Of a stretch of 58,436 nt of DNA, positions 9,022 through 18,178 are shown in pieces. Positions within the stretch are counted from its first letter, which is position 1. Each line of letters opens with the position of its first letter. The DNA lies in NCBI GenBank assembly GCA_015233405.1, contig JADFXT010000014.1, forward strand, positions 1-58,436. Direction: 5' to 3'. Source of the stretch: Candidatus Omnitrophota bacterium (GTDB lineage Bacteria; Omnitrophota; Gorgyraeia; Zapsychrales; Zapsychraceae). The notes under the pieces are model-generated. The model ran no database searches. It was given only the letters and a program-made list of their open reading frames with translations, and was not told where the DNA came from. A program made the position numbers and the translations under genes.

Positions 9022-10466
9022 TAGAATTTTACTCCCAGCATGTGCGAGACAGTCATTTCTACAAATTTAGATGGGTAATAAACGGTCAACCCGCTTAATA
9101 AGGAAAGTGCGCCCAATATGGCAACGCTGGTCACCATGCTTAAGGACCCTTCTTTGGCGTGAGTCATTTTGGCTTCGCCTAAGAATATCAAATTAAATGC
9201 CCGGAATAAATACAGGATAGTCATGAATGCGCCGATTAAAAATACCAGGCTTATCCAATATTTTTGGGCGCCGATCGCGCCGGCAAAGACCATATATTTG
9301 CTAAAGAACCCGCCAAAAGGCGGAATGCCCATGACGGAAAATGCACACAATAAAAATGAAATGGCGGTGACCGGCATGGTGTTGATGAGCCCGCCCAGTT
9401 TGGTGATGTCTTTTGTCTTCGTGTTTTGCTCAATGATGCCGGCGCAAAGGAACAGTCCGGCTTTGGCGATGCCGTGCATGAGGATATACAAAAGTCCGCC
9501 GGCAATCGCTAAACTATTTCCGACGGAAAGTCCGAAGAAAATAAAACCGATTTGGCTGACGGTGGAATACGCGATAAGTCTTTTTAAGTCAGTTTCCATG
9601 AGTGCCGCGCCTGCAGAAACGATGGCGCTTACGGCTGCTATCACCGGCACTGCGGTTTGCCAAAATTGAGCTGGAGTGACTGTGGCGACAAAAATCCTGG
9701 CAAAGACATACACACCAATCTTCACTAATATAGCGGCATGGAGTAAAGCCGTGACCGGAGAAGGCGCAACGCCCGCATCCGGCAGCCAGGTGTGAAACGG
9801 TAAAGTCGCGGATTTGGATAAGATTCCAAACAAAATGAGCATAACGGCGAAATTGGCAATTGGGTGAATTTGAGCACTTGCTTTGATAGCGCTTAAATCA
9901 AATGATCCAGCTTGTTGGTAAAGGCTGACAAAGCCAATGAGCATGGTAATGGCTCCAAACGCCGTCAGTAAAAATGCCTTATCTGCACGAAGCACATGGT
10001 TCTTTTCTCTAAAGAACCCGATTAATCGCCAGCTGGTGATGGCAGTAATTTCCCAAAAGATGTAAAGCAAGACCAGGTTTGCAGAGAAAATCAGACCCAT
10101 CATGGCGCCTAAGAACAGCACGACCATGAAATAATATTCATTCTGATTTTCATAATGGCTGATATATCCAAAGGAATAGAAAAGAATGATAGTGCTAAGA
10201 AAACTGGATATGGACGCCATAAACACGGCCAATGGGTCGGCGACAAGGACAAAATTAAGGCCGAAGGCAAATTGTTTGTTGATCACAAGGGTTTGACCGG
10301 CAGAAACAGCTGGGAGCATCTTTAAGGAAAAGATCAGCGATGCCGCGATCAGGCCAAAGGCAATGGTGTTTCGGATGACTGCAGAAACCCTGCCCGCTAG
10401 CGGGAGGATAAACGCTCCAATAATGGGAACAAAAATGGCATTTAAGAGTGTACAGCTATATTCCAT
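9021..10466 (-). CDS. Antiporter-like subunit 3 (NuoM/HyfF-like), first gene of the hydrogenase operon
   Basis: Membrane protein of 481 aa with about 14 helices and the antiporter core KSATLPFHTWLPDAGVAPSP. It also has the conserved Glu of WEITAITSW and the Lys of YILMHGIAKAGLF. It is the first gene of the hydrogenase operon: the upstream kinase gene ends 95 nt away and a possible sigma70 promoter lies in that gap. AAAGGA lies about 12 nt before the ATG. Confidence 0.9.
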   Translation of the reverse strand: MEYSCTLLNAIFVPIIGAFILPLAGRVSAVIRNTIAFGLIAASLIFSLKMLPAVSAGQTLVINKQFAFGLNFVLVADPLAVFMASISSFLSTIILFYSFGYISHYENQNEYYFMVVLFLGAMMGLIFSANLVLLYIFWEITAITSWRLIGFFREKNHVLRADKAFLLTAFGAITMLIGFVSLYQQAGSFDLSAIKASAQIHPIANFAVMLILFGILSKSATLPFHTWLPDAGVAPSPVTALLHAAILVKIGVYVFARIFVATVTPAQFWQTAVPVIAAVSAIVSAGAALMETDLKRLIAYSTVSQIGFIFFGLSVGNSLAIAGGLLYILMHGIAKAGLFLCAGIIEQNTKTKDITKLGGLINTMPVTAISFLLCAFSVMGIPPFGGFFSKYMVFAGAIGAQKYWISLVFLIGAFMTILYLFRAFNLIFLGEAKMTHAKEGSLSMVTSVAILGALSLLSGLTVYYPSKFVEMTVSHMLGVKF

Positions 10467-10494
10467 AAGATTATCGTCCTTTGTTTATCTGGCA

Positions 10495-10523
10495 AGCTTA
10501 ACAAGACCAAGGAAATCTGTCAA
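10495..10523 (-). promoter_or_regulatory. Candidate promoter of the hydrogenase operon
   Basis: Reading the minus strand, TTGACA (10518-10523) and TAAGCT (10495-10500) are separated by 17 nt. The -35 is perfect but the -10 matches only partly. It lies 28 nt upstream of the first hydrogenase gene. Some readthrough from the kinase gene is also possible. Confidence 0.45.
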
Positions 10524-10561
10524 GAAAAATTGACTAAAAAAATCATGAAATTTTAAAATGT

Positions 10562-12700
10562 CTAAGATGCTTTTGCGTGAGCCTTCTCATGGATAGGCAG
10601 TTTGATAATGAACGTCGTCCCCTGCCCGACCTTACTTTTCACAGTGATTTTTCCACTATGTTTTTGGATAATATTATAAGCCAAAGATAAGCCAAGGCCG
10701 GTCCCCTCTCCGACCGGTTTCGTCGTAAAAAATGGCTCAAAGATATGGGGAAGGATTTCTTCAGGAATGCCGCATCCTGTATCCGAGATCTCGATAAAAA
10801 TTTCATCATTCTTGTGGAAGGTCTTGATCGTGACGGTTCCTTTTTGATCCAAGGCTTGGGCGGCATTAACAAAAATGTTTAAAAACGTTTGGCTGAGATC
10901 TAGAGGATAACAGAGGATCTCGGGTAATTGGCCATAATTTTTAACGACATCGGATTTGTTCTTTAATTCATTCCAGGCGATATCCAAAGAAGATTCGATC
11001 AGCGCATTGATGTTAGCTTTCTTTTTTTCTTCTATTTGCGTATGAGAAAAAGTTTTTAAAGACGACACGATCCGTTTTATCCGCTCAGTCCCTTCGTAGG
11101 ACTCATCAATCAATTTAGGAAGGTCGGATAAGATGTAATCAATACGCAGATTGCTTCTAAGCCACAGGAGTTCTTGCAGGGTTCGTTCTAATTCTTGCGG
11201 CGAAAGTTTTTTTAAAGTTTTTTCCACTTCTTCATATCTTTTGATGATGGTGTTTAAGTTTAGAATATAAGTTTTCAAGACGGCTAAGTTATTCATGACA
11301 AATCCCGTCGGATTGTTGATCTCATGGGCAACGCCTGCGGCGAGCTGCCCAATGGACGCCATTTTTTCGGATTGTAAAAGCTGGGCGCGGGCAGATTTGA
11401 GTTCGTTATTTGATTTTAAGAGGGCTTCGTTCGCATCCTCGATCTCTTTGATTTTTTTCTTAAGGTTGATGAGCATGGCATTAAATGACCGGGCCAAGCT
11501 CCCCACCTCTCCTGTGGCGGCTGTTATTTGTTCCATTTCGACATCAAGATTTCCTTCCGCAGCCTGAACAGATATTTTTCTAAGCCGTTCAATCGGCTCA
11601 GAAATAAACAAAGCAAATCGATAAGCTATCCAGGACCCGACAATAATGAAAATTAAGCAGACAAAGAATATGCTAAAGCTGATTTTTTTTAAGCCCTCTA
11701 AGAAATCTTTCTCATAGGCGCTTGCGCCGATAATCCATCCCCATTGGGGGATATAGCTAAAGGCTGCAATTTTTGGGGAGGGTTTTTGTTCTCCTAAATT
11801 TTTCCAAGAATAATAAAAAATAGCTGTATCTTGAGGGCGTATTGTTTTTGCTTTGGCGATGATTTCCTGAACGAAATATCTGCCATTGCTGTCTTGGCTA
11901 TCCCAAATATTTTCCCCGTCTCGCAGCCTGTCTTTGGAGACAACATACTCTCCCTTTTCATTGAGGGCCCATAGATAGCCGGATGCGCCTATTTTTTGTT
12001 CGGCCATTTTATACTTCAACTCTTCCTGCAAGATGTGTTCAAGCTCATAGCTTTTGAAATCGGTATAATAATTATTTGCGCCGATGATTAATTTTAATGG
12101 TTCAAAATAAGAAAAAATAACAAGTTTAACCCGAGGGATATCCTCAGGATATTTTTTAAATAAATAATGGGCTTCGTAAGTGTTATCCGCCTGTAGATTC
12201 TTTACTTCATTAATAATGTCGCGCATGAAGAATTTACCGTTCTCGTCGGTTAAGTCCCAAACATTTTCCGATTTTTTGACGGCATAGTTCCTTACTAAAT
12301 AGTTTCCATGCTCATCGAGAATAAATACATTGCCGCCTCTGCCAATTTTTATTTTGGAAATTTTATTTAACAATGAATTCAAACCTTCAGCGGATAGTTT
12401 CTGGCTGTTCTGGGCGTAAGACAATTCAAACATTTTTTTTACATCGAGGGCAACGGAGGACAGGCGTTGTTTGACTAAGACCTCTTCTCTTTTTAAGACT
12501 CTTGTGTTTTCTTGAAGGTAGACATCAGTTGTGGTTTGCCAGTCGTGCATAATGGTTTTGAGTTTTTCTTCAACAGATTTATAAATTTCTCTTTTAAATA
12601 TAAAATAGCTGCAGCCTCCTAAGATGACTGTTGGAGCGGTCACCAAAAGAATGCAAATCATTAACAGTTGCCATTTGATGCTTAAAGATTGAAATTTCAT
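10562..12700 (-). CDS. Sensor histidine kinase with two periplasmic Cache domains
   Basis: Membrane sensor kinase of 712 aa. TM1 is near residues 12-34 and TM2 near 338-365. The periplasmic part between them holds two tandem single-Cache domains that are internal duplicates: [17 protein letters not shown]...ENVWD (about 115-160) and [17 protein letters not shown]...ENIWD (about 230-275). A HAMP linker and coiled coil follow, then HisKA with the phospho-accepting His in [11 protein letters not shown] (about 461), then HATPase_c with N ([10 protein letters not shown]), G1 (DTGCGIP), F (FEPFFTTK) and G2 (GEGTGLGL) boxes. No receiver domain or response-regulator gene lies beside it. It is 24 nt downstream of a solute-binding protein gene, which suggests that protein may deliver the ligand (inference). 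Confidence 0.92.
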   Translation of the reverse strand: MKFQSLSIKWQLLMICILLVTAPTVILGGCSYFIFKREIYKSVEEKLKTIMHDWQTTTDVYLQENTRVLKREEVLVKQRLSSVALDVKKMFELSYAQNSQKLSAEGLNSLLNKISKIKIGRGGNVFILDEHGNYLVRNYAVKKSENVWDLTDENGKFFMRDIINEVKNLQADNTYEAHYLFKKYPEDIPRVKLVIFSYFEPLKLIIGANNYYTDFKSYELEHILQEELKYKMAEQKIGASGYLWALNEKGEYVVSKDRLRDGENIWDSQDSNGRYFVQEIIAKAKTIRPQDTAIFYYSWKNLGEQKPSPKIAAFSYIPQWGWIIGASAYEKDFLEGLKKISFSIFFVCLIFIIVGSWIAYRFALFISEPIERLRKISVQAAEGNLDVEMEQITAATGEVGSLARSFNAMLINLKKKIKEIEDANEALLKSNNELKSARAQLLQSEKMASIGQLAAGVAHEINNPTGFVMNNLAVLKTYILNLNTIIKRYEEVEKTLKKLSPQELERTLQELLWLRSNLRIDYILSDLPKLIDESYEGTERIKRIVSSLKTFSHTQIEEKKKANINALIESSLDIAWNELKNKSDVVKNYGQLPEILCYPLDLSQTFLNIFVNAAQALDQKGTVTIKTFHKNDEIFIEISDTGCGIPEEILPHIFEPFFTTKPVGEGTGLGLSLAYNIIQKHSGKITVKSKVGQGTTFIIKLPIHEKAHAKAS

Positions 12701-12724
12701 GGAGATGTTTTTCTAAAGATAAGG

Positions 12725-14092
12725 TTATTCTTTATAATATCCGGCATATTCGAAAATGTTTTCCCAATCGTCAGCCAATAAATCTAAAGCTTCCCGTGAG
12801 GAGAATTGATTATCAACGACATAGCCATGTAAATATTTTTGGGATACAGCCAGCAAGGTGTCATATTCCGGGGTCACCCAGAAATCTTTGACCATTTCCA
12901 TAGACTCTTTGAAGGCTTTGTTATAGGGAGTTGCTTTAAGAAATGCCCCTGAATTAAGAACGTCTTTATCGCATGTGTAACCCCCTAAATCTGCCCATTT
13001 TTGCTGGACGGCATCTTTGGCCAACCATGCTAGAAATAAAAAGGCTAAATCTTTTTTCTTCGAATAGCTGATTAAAGATATGCCCATTCCTCCGAGAGCA
13101 GAAAAATTTTTACCATCGGGGCCTTTAGGATTTGCAAAAAAACCGGTCACATGTGCATAGGGATTTATTTTTGGATTAATGAGATCCGGGAAGAACGCGA
13201 AAAAGTTCATGGACATAGCCGTTTTCCCTTGGGTAATTGCTTCTGCATCTTCTGTCCAAAAAGCATGTTCCCATCCTGGTGGGCAGAATTTATATAGCTC
13301 TTTATAAAATTCTAATGCTTTCTTTCCATTCTCGGAATTAACTACTCCTTTAATTTTATAGTCGTTGGTGCCCCATTCGCCGCCAAAGGAAAAAAGCACA
13401 TTTTCAAATCCCATGGTGATCCCATCGTACGCTTCCATAGTGATAATGGAGACCCCGTAGAAATTTTCGTTTGGTCTATAGAAGAATTCGGCAATGTCCC
13501 GAAGCTCAGCCCATGTTTTTGGTACGGCTAATTCGTAACCGTATTTTGCTTTAAAGGCGGCCATTTCTTTGGGGTCTTCAAATTTGTCTTTACGATAGGC
13601 CCAGCCCATGGCATCGCCTTCTAAAGGCACTCCCCAATATTTTCCACTTCCTTTAGGGTATTCTGCATAACCCGACAGCGATGCGGCTGTCATAGTTTTA
13701 TCAATCTCTTTTTCTTTGATCCAGCGTGTTAATTCAATATAATGACCTTCAGTGGAGCCGCGGCCGAGCCATTGGGAATCTCCGACGATGAGGTCAAAGG
13801 TTTGGGCATGCTTATTGAGCTCCTGAAAAGTTTCATTTTGCCAACGGGTAAATGGCGAAGTTTTGACTATGACTTTGATCCCTGTTTCTTTTGTGAATTC
13901 TTTGCCTAAAGCTTGAAGATCGTGCGCAGGAGCCCATTCGGCCCAGAAAATAGTTATGGATTTTTCTGGATGATGGGCTTTCGATGCTCTTTTAGGTAAT
14001 GTTTGTTTTGCCGGTTGGAGAATTAATATGAATCCAATTATAAATATTAAACTAAGAATTATGAATTTTTGAGGCAGGTCCTGGCGAGTCAT
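12725..14092 (-). CDS. Extracellular solute-binding protein, family 1 (sugar type)
   Basis: Periplasmic-type binding protein. A hydrophobic N-terminal segment (FIILSLIFIIGFILIL) without a lipobox suggests a membrane anchor or signal peptide. The mature part has SBP family 1 features: FWAEWAPAHDLQALGKEFTKETGIKV, the QTFDLIVGDSQWLG stretch, and the QGKTAMSMNFFAFFP hinge region. The frame is open to 14134, but the ATG at 14092 is preferred because AAAGGAG lies 5 nt upstream and it puts the signal segment at the N-terminus. No ABC permease or ATPase is adjacent. The downstream neighbour is the Cache histidine kinase, so a sensory rather than a transport role is plausible. Confidence 0.85.
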   Translation of the reverse strand: MTRQDLPQKFIILSLIFIIGFILILQPAKQTLPKRASKAHHPEKSITIFWAEWAPAHDLQALGKEFTKETGIKVIVKTSPFTRWQNETFQELNKHAQTFDLIVGDSQWLGRGSTEGHYIELTRWIKEKEIDKTMTAASLSGYAEYPKGSGKYWGVPLEGDAMGWAYRKDKFEDPKEMAAFKAKYGYELAVPKTWAELRDIAEFFYRPNENFYGVSIITMEAYDGITMGFENVLFSFGGEWGTNDYKIKGVVNSENGKKALEFYKELYKFCPPGWEHAFWTEDAEAITQGKTAMSMNFFAFFPDLINPKINPYAHVTGFFANPKGPDGKNFSALGGMGISLISYSKKKDLAFLFLAWLAKDAVQQKWADLGGYTCDKDVLNSGAFLKATPYNKAFKESMEMVKDFWVTPEYDTLLAVSQKYLHGYVVDNQFSSREALDLLADDWENIFEYAGYYKE

Positions 14093-14198
14093 GAAGCTCC
14101 TTTTGCTATTTTTAACCAATATACTGCAAAACAAAAATTAAATCAACTGATTCAGCGTCTTGAAGATGAATTTGGGAAGGTCCCTATAAGGAAAGAAT

Positions 14199-14233
14199 AA
14201 AAAAGCCACATCGTGTTAAGATGCGGCTTTTTT
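14199..14233. terminator. Rho-independent terminator, both orientations
   Basis: Inverted repeat AAAAGCCACATC / GATGCGGCTTTTTT (14201-14212 and 14220-14233) with a short loop. On the minus strand it follows the lipoprotein stop at 14258 and ends in a T run. The stem is 8 bp with one wobble. Confidence 0.85.
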
Positions 14234-14257
14234 ATCAATGAAATGATTCTTTCTCAA

Positions 14258-14719
14258 TTAATTCGATGGCTCAGCGGCTGGAGCAGCGGTGGTAGCTGCT
14301 GGCGTCGAATTAAGATAAGGAGCTAATTTAGCCCAAGTTTTTTTCCCTACTCTTCCATCGGCGTTAAGTCCATTTTGCTGTTGGAATGCCTTGATGGCTT
14401 TCTTGGTCTTTGGCCCTAAAACCCCGTCCACAGTGCCTTGATAAACGCCGGCGTTTTTAAGAGCTTGCTGAATTTGTTCTTTTGTCGGAGCTTGGCTGGT
14501 CGAAGCCATTGTGTCGACCGAAGCTTCTTGAGGAGCTGCTGGAGCATTCATGTCGGTTGTTGCTGGAGCTGTAGCCGGAGCTTGAGCTTGTTCTTCGGTA
14601 GAAATCGTAATAGCTTCGTTAGACGCCATTTGATTGGCGACGGGAGCTTCTTTTTTGGGGCCACAACCAGCTAAGAATGCGATCGAACCAATGGTGATAA
14701 AGACATAAATTTTTTTCAT
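14258..14719 (-). CDS. Peptidoglycan-binding lipoprotein (PG_binding_1)
   Basis: Small cell-envelope lipoprotein of 153 aa. The signal peptide ends in a lipobox LAGC with Cys19 as lipidation site. A low-complexity Ala/Pro/Thr linker (about 22-75) is followed by one peptidoglycan-binding domain (about 78-140) with the typical IQQALKNAGVYQGTVDGVLG and ADGRVGKKTWAKL pattern. A tail of Ala/Thr/Pro closes the protein. A strong GGAGG lies upstream of ATG. It is a monocistronic unit between a good promoter and a good terminator. Its likely task is tethering membrane to cell wall. Confidence 0.9.
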   Translation of the reverse strand: MKKIYVFITIGSIAFLAGCGPKKEAPVANQMASNEAITISTEEQAQAPATAPATTDMNAPAAPQEASVDTMASTSQAPTKEQIQQALKNAGVYQGTVDGVLGPKTKKAIKAFQQQNGLNADGRVGKKTWAKLAPYLNSTPAATTAAPAAEPSN

Positions 14720-14924
14720 GAATCCTCCTTATAAAAATGATTGAAAATATTTTTTGAGCTAAAGAAATTAAAACCGCCTAACCATCGACGGTGAAATGAT
14801 GACGATCAGCTTGCCAAGCTTTTTTAAGATGCGTTATTTTCCAATGATTTTAATAATAAGAGCAAATTGCTCTTCGACGAAAGGTTTCGTTTTTAACTAT
14901 AAGTTATGCGCAATGCTTTGTCAA
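14720..14924 (-). promoter_or_regulatory. Promoter and long 5' leader of the lipoprotein gene
   Basis: On the minus strand TTGACA (14919-14924) and TATAGT (14896-14901) are spaced by 17 nt, a near-consensus sigma70 promoter. The start codon is about 170 nt downstream. The leader contains the hairpin AAGAGCAAATTGCTCTT (14858-14874) and the palindrome AGCTTGCCAAGCT (14808-14820). No known riboswitch class was recognised. Confidence 0.7.
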
Positions 14925-14941
14925 TTTGTTTTCCGAAATTA

Positions 14942-15580
14942 TTAAAGCAATTTTCCGCAAATATAATAAGGAATGTCTTTATTTAAACAATAACGCAAAT
15001 AAGATCGTTTGCCTTCAAACAAAACTTTAAACCCGCATTGGGTAAAAAAGGTTTTAGCCCGTTCGGACATCGTTCCGCAATGAACACCGGAAATGTTTTT
15101 TGATTTTAATAGGGCAAGATAATTTTCGATGAGCTCTTTCCCAGCATTCTGTCCTCGGGAGTTTTTTTTGATATTAATATGTAATATTGCCGGGTATTGC
15201 TTGGTGAAATCCGGAGATGTGAATTCTCCCTTTAGAAAACTTTTTAGGACATTAAAAGCAAAAATAAAATGTTTTTTCTTCAGGAATGTTCCTTTATAGA
15301 GCGTTTTCCAAAGGATTCCGGGAAGAATTTTTTTAGAGAAAATTTTGTTCATTTCCGCAAAATCGAACGTTCCGATCAAATATCCGACGACCTCTTCGTC
15401 CTCGACGGCCACAAAACAAGATTCGGGCTCATAATCTGTAAAGTATAGCGTCAGGGCATCGGCTAAAATTTCATCGTCATCAAAGAAAACACCATGGTGT
15501 GTTTCAAGAAGTGCGGTCGCACAGCTTATTTTTCTTACCTCTTCTTTGTCAGCCGTCTGGAATTTTCTAATAGAGATCAT
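14942..15580 (-). CDS. GNAT-family N-acetyltransferase
   Basis: Probable acetyl-CoA-dependent acyltransferase, substrate unknown. The 212 aa show the GNAT order: beta strands FVAVEDEEVVGYLIG (about 55-70), then motif A LHINIKKNSRGQNAGKELIENYL (about 135-160), where RGQNAG stands for the acetyl-CoA phosphate loop, then SERAKTFFTQCGFKV as the motif B helix. The protein is longer than a minimal GNAT, with a basic insert near 85-120. It lies 4 nt downstream of the ZIP transporter gene and is probably co-transcribed with it. Confidence 0.8.
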   Translation of the reverse strand: MISIRKFQTADKEEVRKISCATALLETHHGVFFDDDEILADALTLYFTDYEPESCFVAVEDEEVVGYLIGTFDFAEMNKIFSKKILPGILWKTLYKGTFLKKKHFIFAFNVLKSFLKGEFTSPDFTKQYPAILHINIKKNSRGQNAGKELIENYLALLKSKNISGVHCGTMSERAKTFFTQCGFKVLFEGKRSYLRYCLNKDIPYYICGKLL

Positions 15581-15584
15581 AAGG

Positions 15585-16313
15585 TTATTGTTTTAAAAAA
15601 GACGTGAATACAATGATGATGAGCATGCCGAGCGCCATCATAAGGATCATTTTTTTAGAAGGATGTTGCCGCGTCTCCGGAAGCAATGTCGATGCGCCTA
15701 GATAAATAAATTCTCCGACAAAGAACGCGAGCACATATGTCAGAACGATTTCGGGTAATACAATAAGTGAGGTTGTGATTAACCCCAGAACAGGGGCCAG
15801 CGCGTCCAGTAATAAGAAAAGGGTTGTTTTTTTGATAGGCTGATGATTCCTGAGCATGACAATGACGGTGTTGATGCCGTCGGTCATGTCGTGGAGGATG
15901 ACCGCAAACGCGACGATAAGCCCGATGGAGAAATTCACTTGAAATGCGATGCCAATAGCAGTTCCGTCGAGAAAGCTGTGCGCGATGAGGCTGCCTGCGC
16001 CAATCGGCCCTAAGATGTGCGGATGAGAATGCTCCTCTTCTTCCAGATGGTGTGTGGCAAAATATTTTTCGAGCAGACAATATAGAAAGAACGATCCAAT
16101 AATGGTGAGCATAATGGCTCTGACCGAGACGCCGACTTTCTGGGCGATCTCAAGGCTTTCCGGTAAGATGTCCAAGAAGGCAATAGCAATAAGGCTTCCG
16201 GAAGCAAAAGCAAAGAAATAGGGAATGCTTTTCTTAAACCGCAGGATGATGAGTCCCCCCAGCAGTGTCGAGAGAAATGTGGCTGCAGCTAATTCGTAGA
16301 CAATGAGATTCAT
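15585..16313 (-). CDS. ZIP-family divalent metal transporter
   Basis: Inner-membrane metal (Zn2+ or Fe2+) importer or exporter of the ZIP family. The 242 aa contain about eight hydrophobic helices. The binuclear metal site motifs are visible: AHSFLDGTAIG in TM4 and LHDMTDGIN in TM5. A histidine-rich cytoplasmic loop (HHLEEEEHSHPHILG, about 92-106) is typical of the family. AAGGTGA lies upstream of the ATG. Zn2+ is the usual substrate, but specificity cannot be read here. Confidence 0.88.
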   Translation of the reverse strand: MNLIVYELAAATFLSTLLGGLIILRFKKSIPYFFAFASGSLIAIAFLDILPESLEIAQKVGVSVRAIMLTIIGSFFLYCLLEKYFATHHLEEEEHSHPHILGPIGAGSLIAHSFLDGTAIGIAFQVNFSIGLIVAFAVILHDMTDGINTVIVMLRNHQPIKKTTLFLLLDALAPVLGLITTSLIVLPEIVLTYVLAFFVGEFIYLGASTLLPETRQHPSKKMILMMALGMLIIIVFTSFLKQ

Positions 16314-16331
16314 AAAAATTTGTTCACCTTT

Positions 16332-16820
16332 TTAATAATGAGACAGCAAATCTTCCGGCATGGTTATGCCGATGGGTTTATAATAAACAATAAGGTCCTC
16401 TTTATCGTCATAAAAACTCGGGATGCGCCCGCCTTCCTGGAAGTTGAGTTGTTCATAGAGTTCCCTGGCGTGAGCACAGGCTTCTTTTGTGGATGTTTCT
16501 ACGCGTAAGATCGCCTTCTTTTCGTCTTTAAGGATGAAATCTTCCAATCGTGCGAGCAATTTCTCGGCGATAGGTTGCTCGAGGAAATCCTTATCGACGA
16601 CTAAACGGTAGATGTCCCATGAAAAATGCGTGAGCGAACTTTTGCCAAAGATAAGAAAACCTAAAAGTGCGCTGCCTTGTCTTTCCTCAAAAAGAAAATA
16701 ATCTTTTCCCGGATTTTGTTCATAGGCTTCCAAGATCTCTTTAAGGGCGTCCAGCTCATTATCATTAAAGATCCCGGAATTTAAAGAGATTTTTAGATAT
16801 TCGTTTGTGGTATTTAACAT
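16332..16820 (-). CDS. GNAT-like protein with degraded acetyl-CoA motif
   Basis: Paralogue of the GNAT at 19415-19960; they align along nearly their whole length (NEYLKI, EDFILKDEKKAILRVETS, RIPSFYDD). In this copy the acetyl-CoA loop is replaced: VDKDFLEQPIAEKLL against VNKNFQGRGIGKKLM, so it may not bind acetyl-CoA in the usual way. The frame opens at a TTG at 16868, but the ATG at 16820 (162 aa) removes a 32-nt overlap with the MFS gene and matches the paralogue's start. No clear Shine-Dalgarno sequence is present for either start. Confidence 0.72.
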   Translation of the reverse strand: MLNTTNEYLKISLNSGIFNDNELDALKEILEAYEQNPGKDYFLFEERQGSALLGFLIFGKSSLTHFSWDIYRLVVDKDFLEQPIAEKLLARLEDFILKDEKKAILRVETSTKEACAHARELYEQLNFQEGGRIPSFYDDKEDLIVYYKPIGITMPEDLLSHY

Positions 16821-16836
16821 GATAAGAAATGGTTCT

Positions 16837-18156
16837 TTAGAACCTAATCGTTTTACGCTCGGATTCAATAAATGGTTTAACCCCGATTATACTAAAAAAC
16901 AATTGGTTGTTGCTAATTTTTTCCACAGGCCGGACTTCTTTAAGCATATAGGGCATGATAGCTCCGACAAAAAATCTTAACGTTGCGGAAATAATAAAAA
17001 GCGACAGGATCTTATATCCTAAGAATGGGGGCAGCTTTTCGATTAAGAATGCGCCGACGAGAGCTCCTAGACATAAAGCCGCGCCATTAATGACATTAAA
17101 ATAAGCAATGCAGCGCGTGCGTTTAGGCGGTGTGACAGCGTCGTAAATAAAATTGGACGCACATAAATTGAATCCTGCCCAGACGAATCCGGAAAATATT
17201 TCTGCAAAGAATAAAAATCCTGGTTTTTGATTGATGACCCATAAAAGAGGAATGAAACCGATCAGTGGTGCGGTAAATTTGATGATCTTAAGGTTCCCGA
17301 CTTTATCGGCATGCGTTCCCCATCGGCGCATCATCAGATAGATCGTTAAGGTCGAAGATAAGGTCAGCGTGATATAGAGAAGATAATTGAATTTAAAATC
17401 CCGGAGCATCAAAACACTAAAAAACGGGGCCGCCAGATTCACGGAAAAGTTCATCATGGCGACGAATAAAACGAATTTAGCAAAGTTGCTTTCCTTAGTT
17501 CTCCCTAAGAAGTTGATAAACGTAAAATGCGCTTCTTCATTATATGTAAAGGGCGGCTCGTACATTTTTTTTAAGAAAAGCCAGGAAACAATTCTAAAAA
17601 GAAAAGCCATGCCAAAGAGAAAGGTAAATCCGTAAAAGGTATTGATGGCTTTCATCGTATAGAGAATAAACGCGGCGAGAAATCCGGTCGTGACGAGGAC
17701 AAATCCTAGGACCTCATTTCTCCAGCCAAAATAGGTCCCTCTCTTGTCTTCGGGGACCAGGTCGGACATCAGGCTTCCCCAGGCGGGAACAACAAAAGAC
17801 CCGAACGACGTGAAAAGAATGACGATTGTTAAAAAGAGGTTTGGATTTTTTATGGCTTTAAGGGCCATAAATGCCATAGGCAGCAACATGACGGCTTGGA
17901 TAAAGACAAAAAAGGTGATGACTTTTTTTCGAGAACCGAATTTTTCTACCCAGTCGGCGCTTTTAAGCTGGATCAAGGATGCAAAAAGATTGGGCAAGGC
18001 GCTTAAAAGTCCGATATGCCGAACCGTTGCTCCTAATAAAAGTAAGAATGGCGTGAAATATTCCTGGGTAAAACCGATCATGGCATTACAAAACATCCCA
18101 TCCCAAAAGGAATATCGGAGTGTTTTGTTTATCTGATTATTGTTAGGGCTTGGCAT
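16837..18156 (-). CDS. Major facilitator superfamily transporter
   Basis: Polytopic membrane protein of 439 aa with about 12 helices. The MFS loop 2-3 element is degenerate (WVEKFGSRKKVITFF) and the first half ends with the GTYFGWRNEV loop. The second half has MRRWGTHADKVGNLKIIKFTAP as the matching cytoplasmic loop. The substrate is unknown; the family includes many sugar and drug permeases. The C-terminal end lies next to the following GNAT gene. No ribosome-binding site is obvious. Confidence 0.82.
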   Translation of the reverse strand: MPSPNNNQINKTLRYSFWDGMFCNAMIGFTQEYFTPFLLLLGATVRHIGLLSALPNLFASLIQLKSADWVEKFGSRKKVITFFVFIQAVMLLPMAFMALKAIKNPNLFLTIVILFTSFGSFVVPAWGSLMSDLVPEDKRGTYFGWRNEVLGFVLVTTGFLAAFILYTMKAINTFYGFTFLFGMAFLFRIVSWLFLKKMYEPPFTYNEEAHFTFINFLGRTKESNFAKFVLFVAMMNFSVNLAAPFFSVLMLRDFKFNYLLYITLTLSSTLTIYLMMRRWGTHADKVGNLKIIKFTAPLIGFIPLLWVINQKPGFLFFAEIFSGFVWAGFNLCASNFIYDAVTPPKRTRCIAYFNVINGAALCLGALVGAFLIEKLPPFLGYKILSLFIISATLRFFVGAIMPYMLKEVRPVEKISNNQLFFSIIGVKPFIESERKTIRF

Positions 18157-18178
18157 GGGCTTATCAATCGGGAAGGAT

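Noticed and set aside
2397..10466. Respiratory complex I (NuoA-N)
   Set aside because: The large subunit retains both Ni-Fe cysteine pairs, NADH-module genes are absent, and a hydrogenase maturation protease is in the operon.
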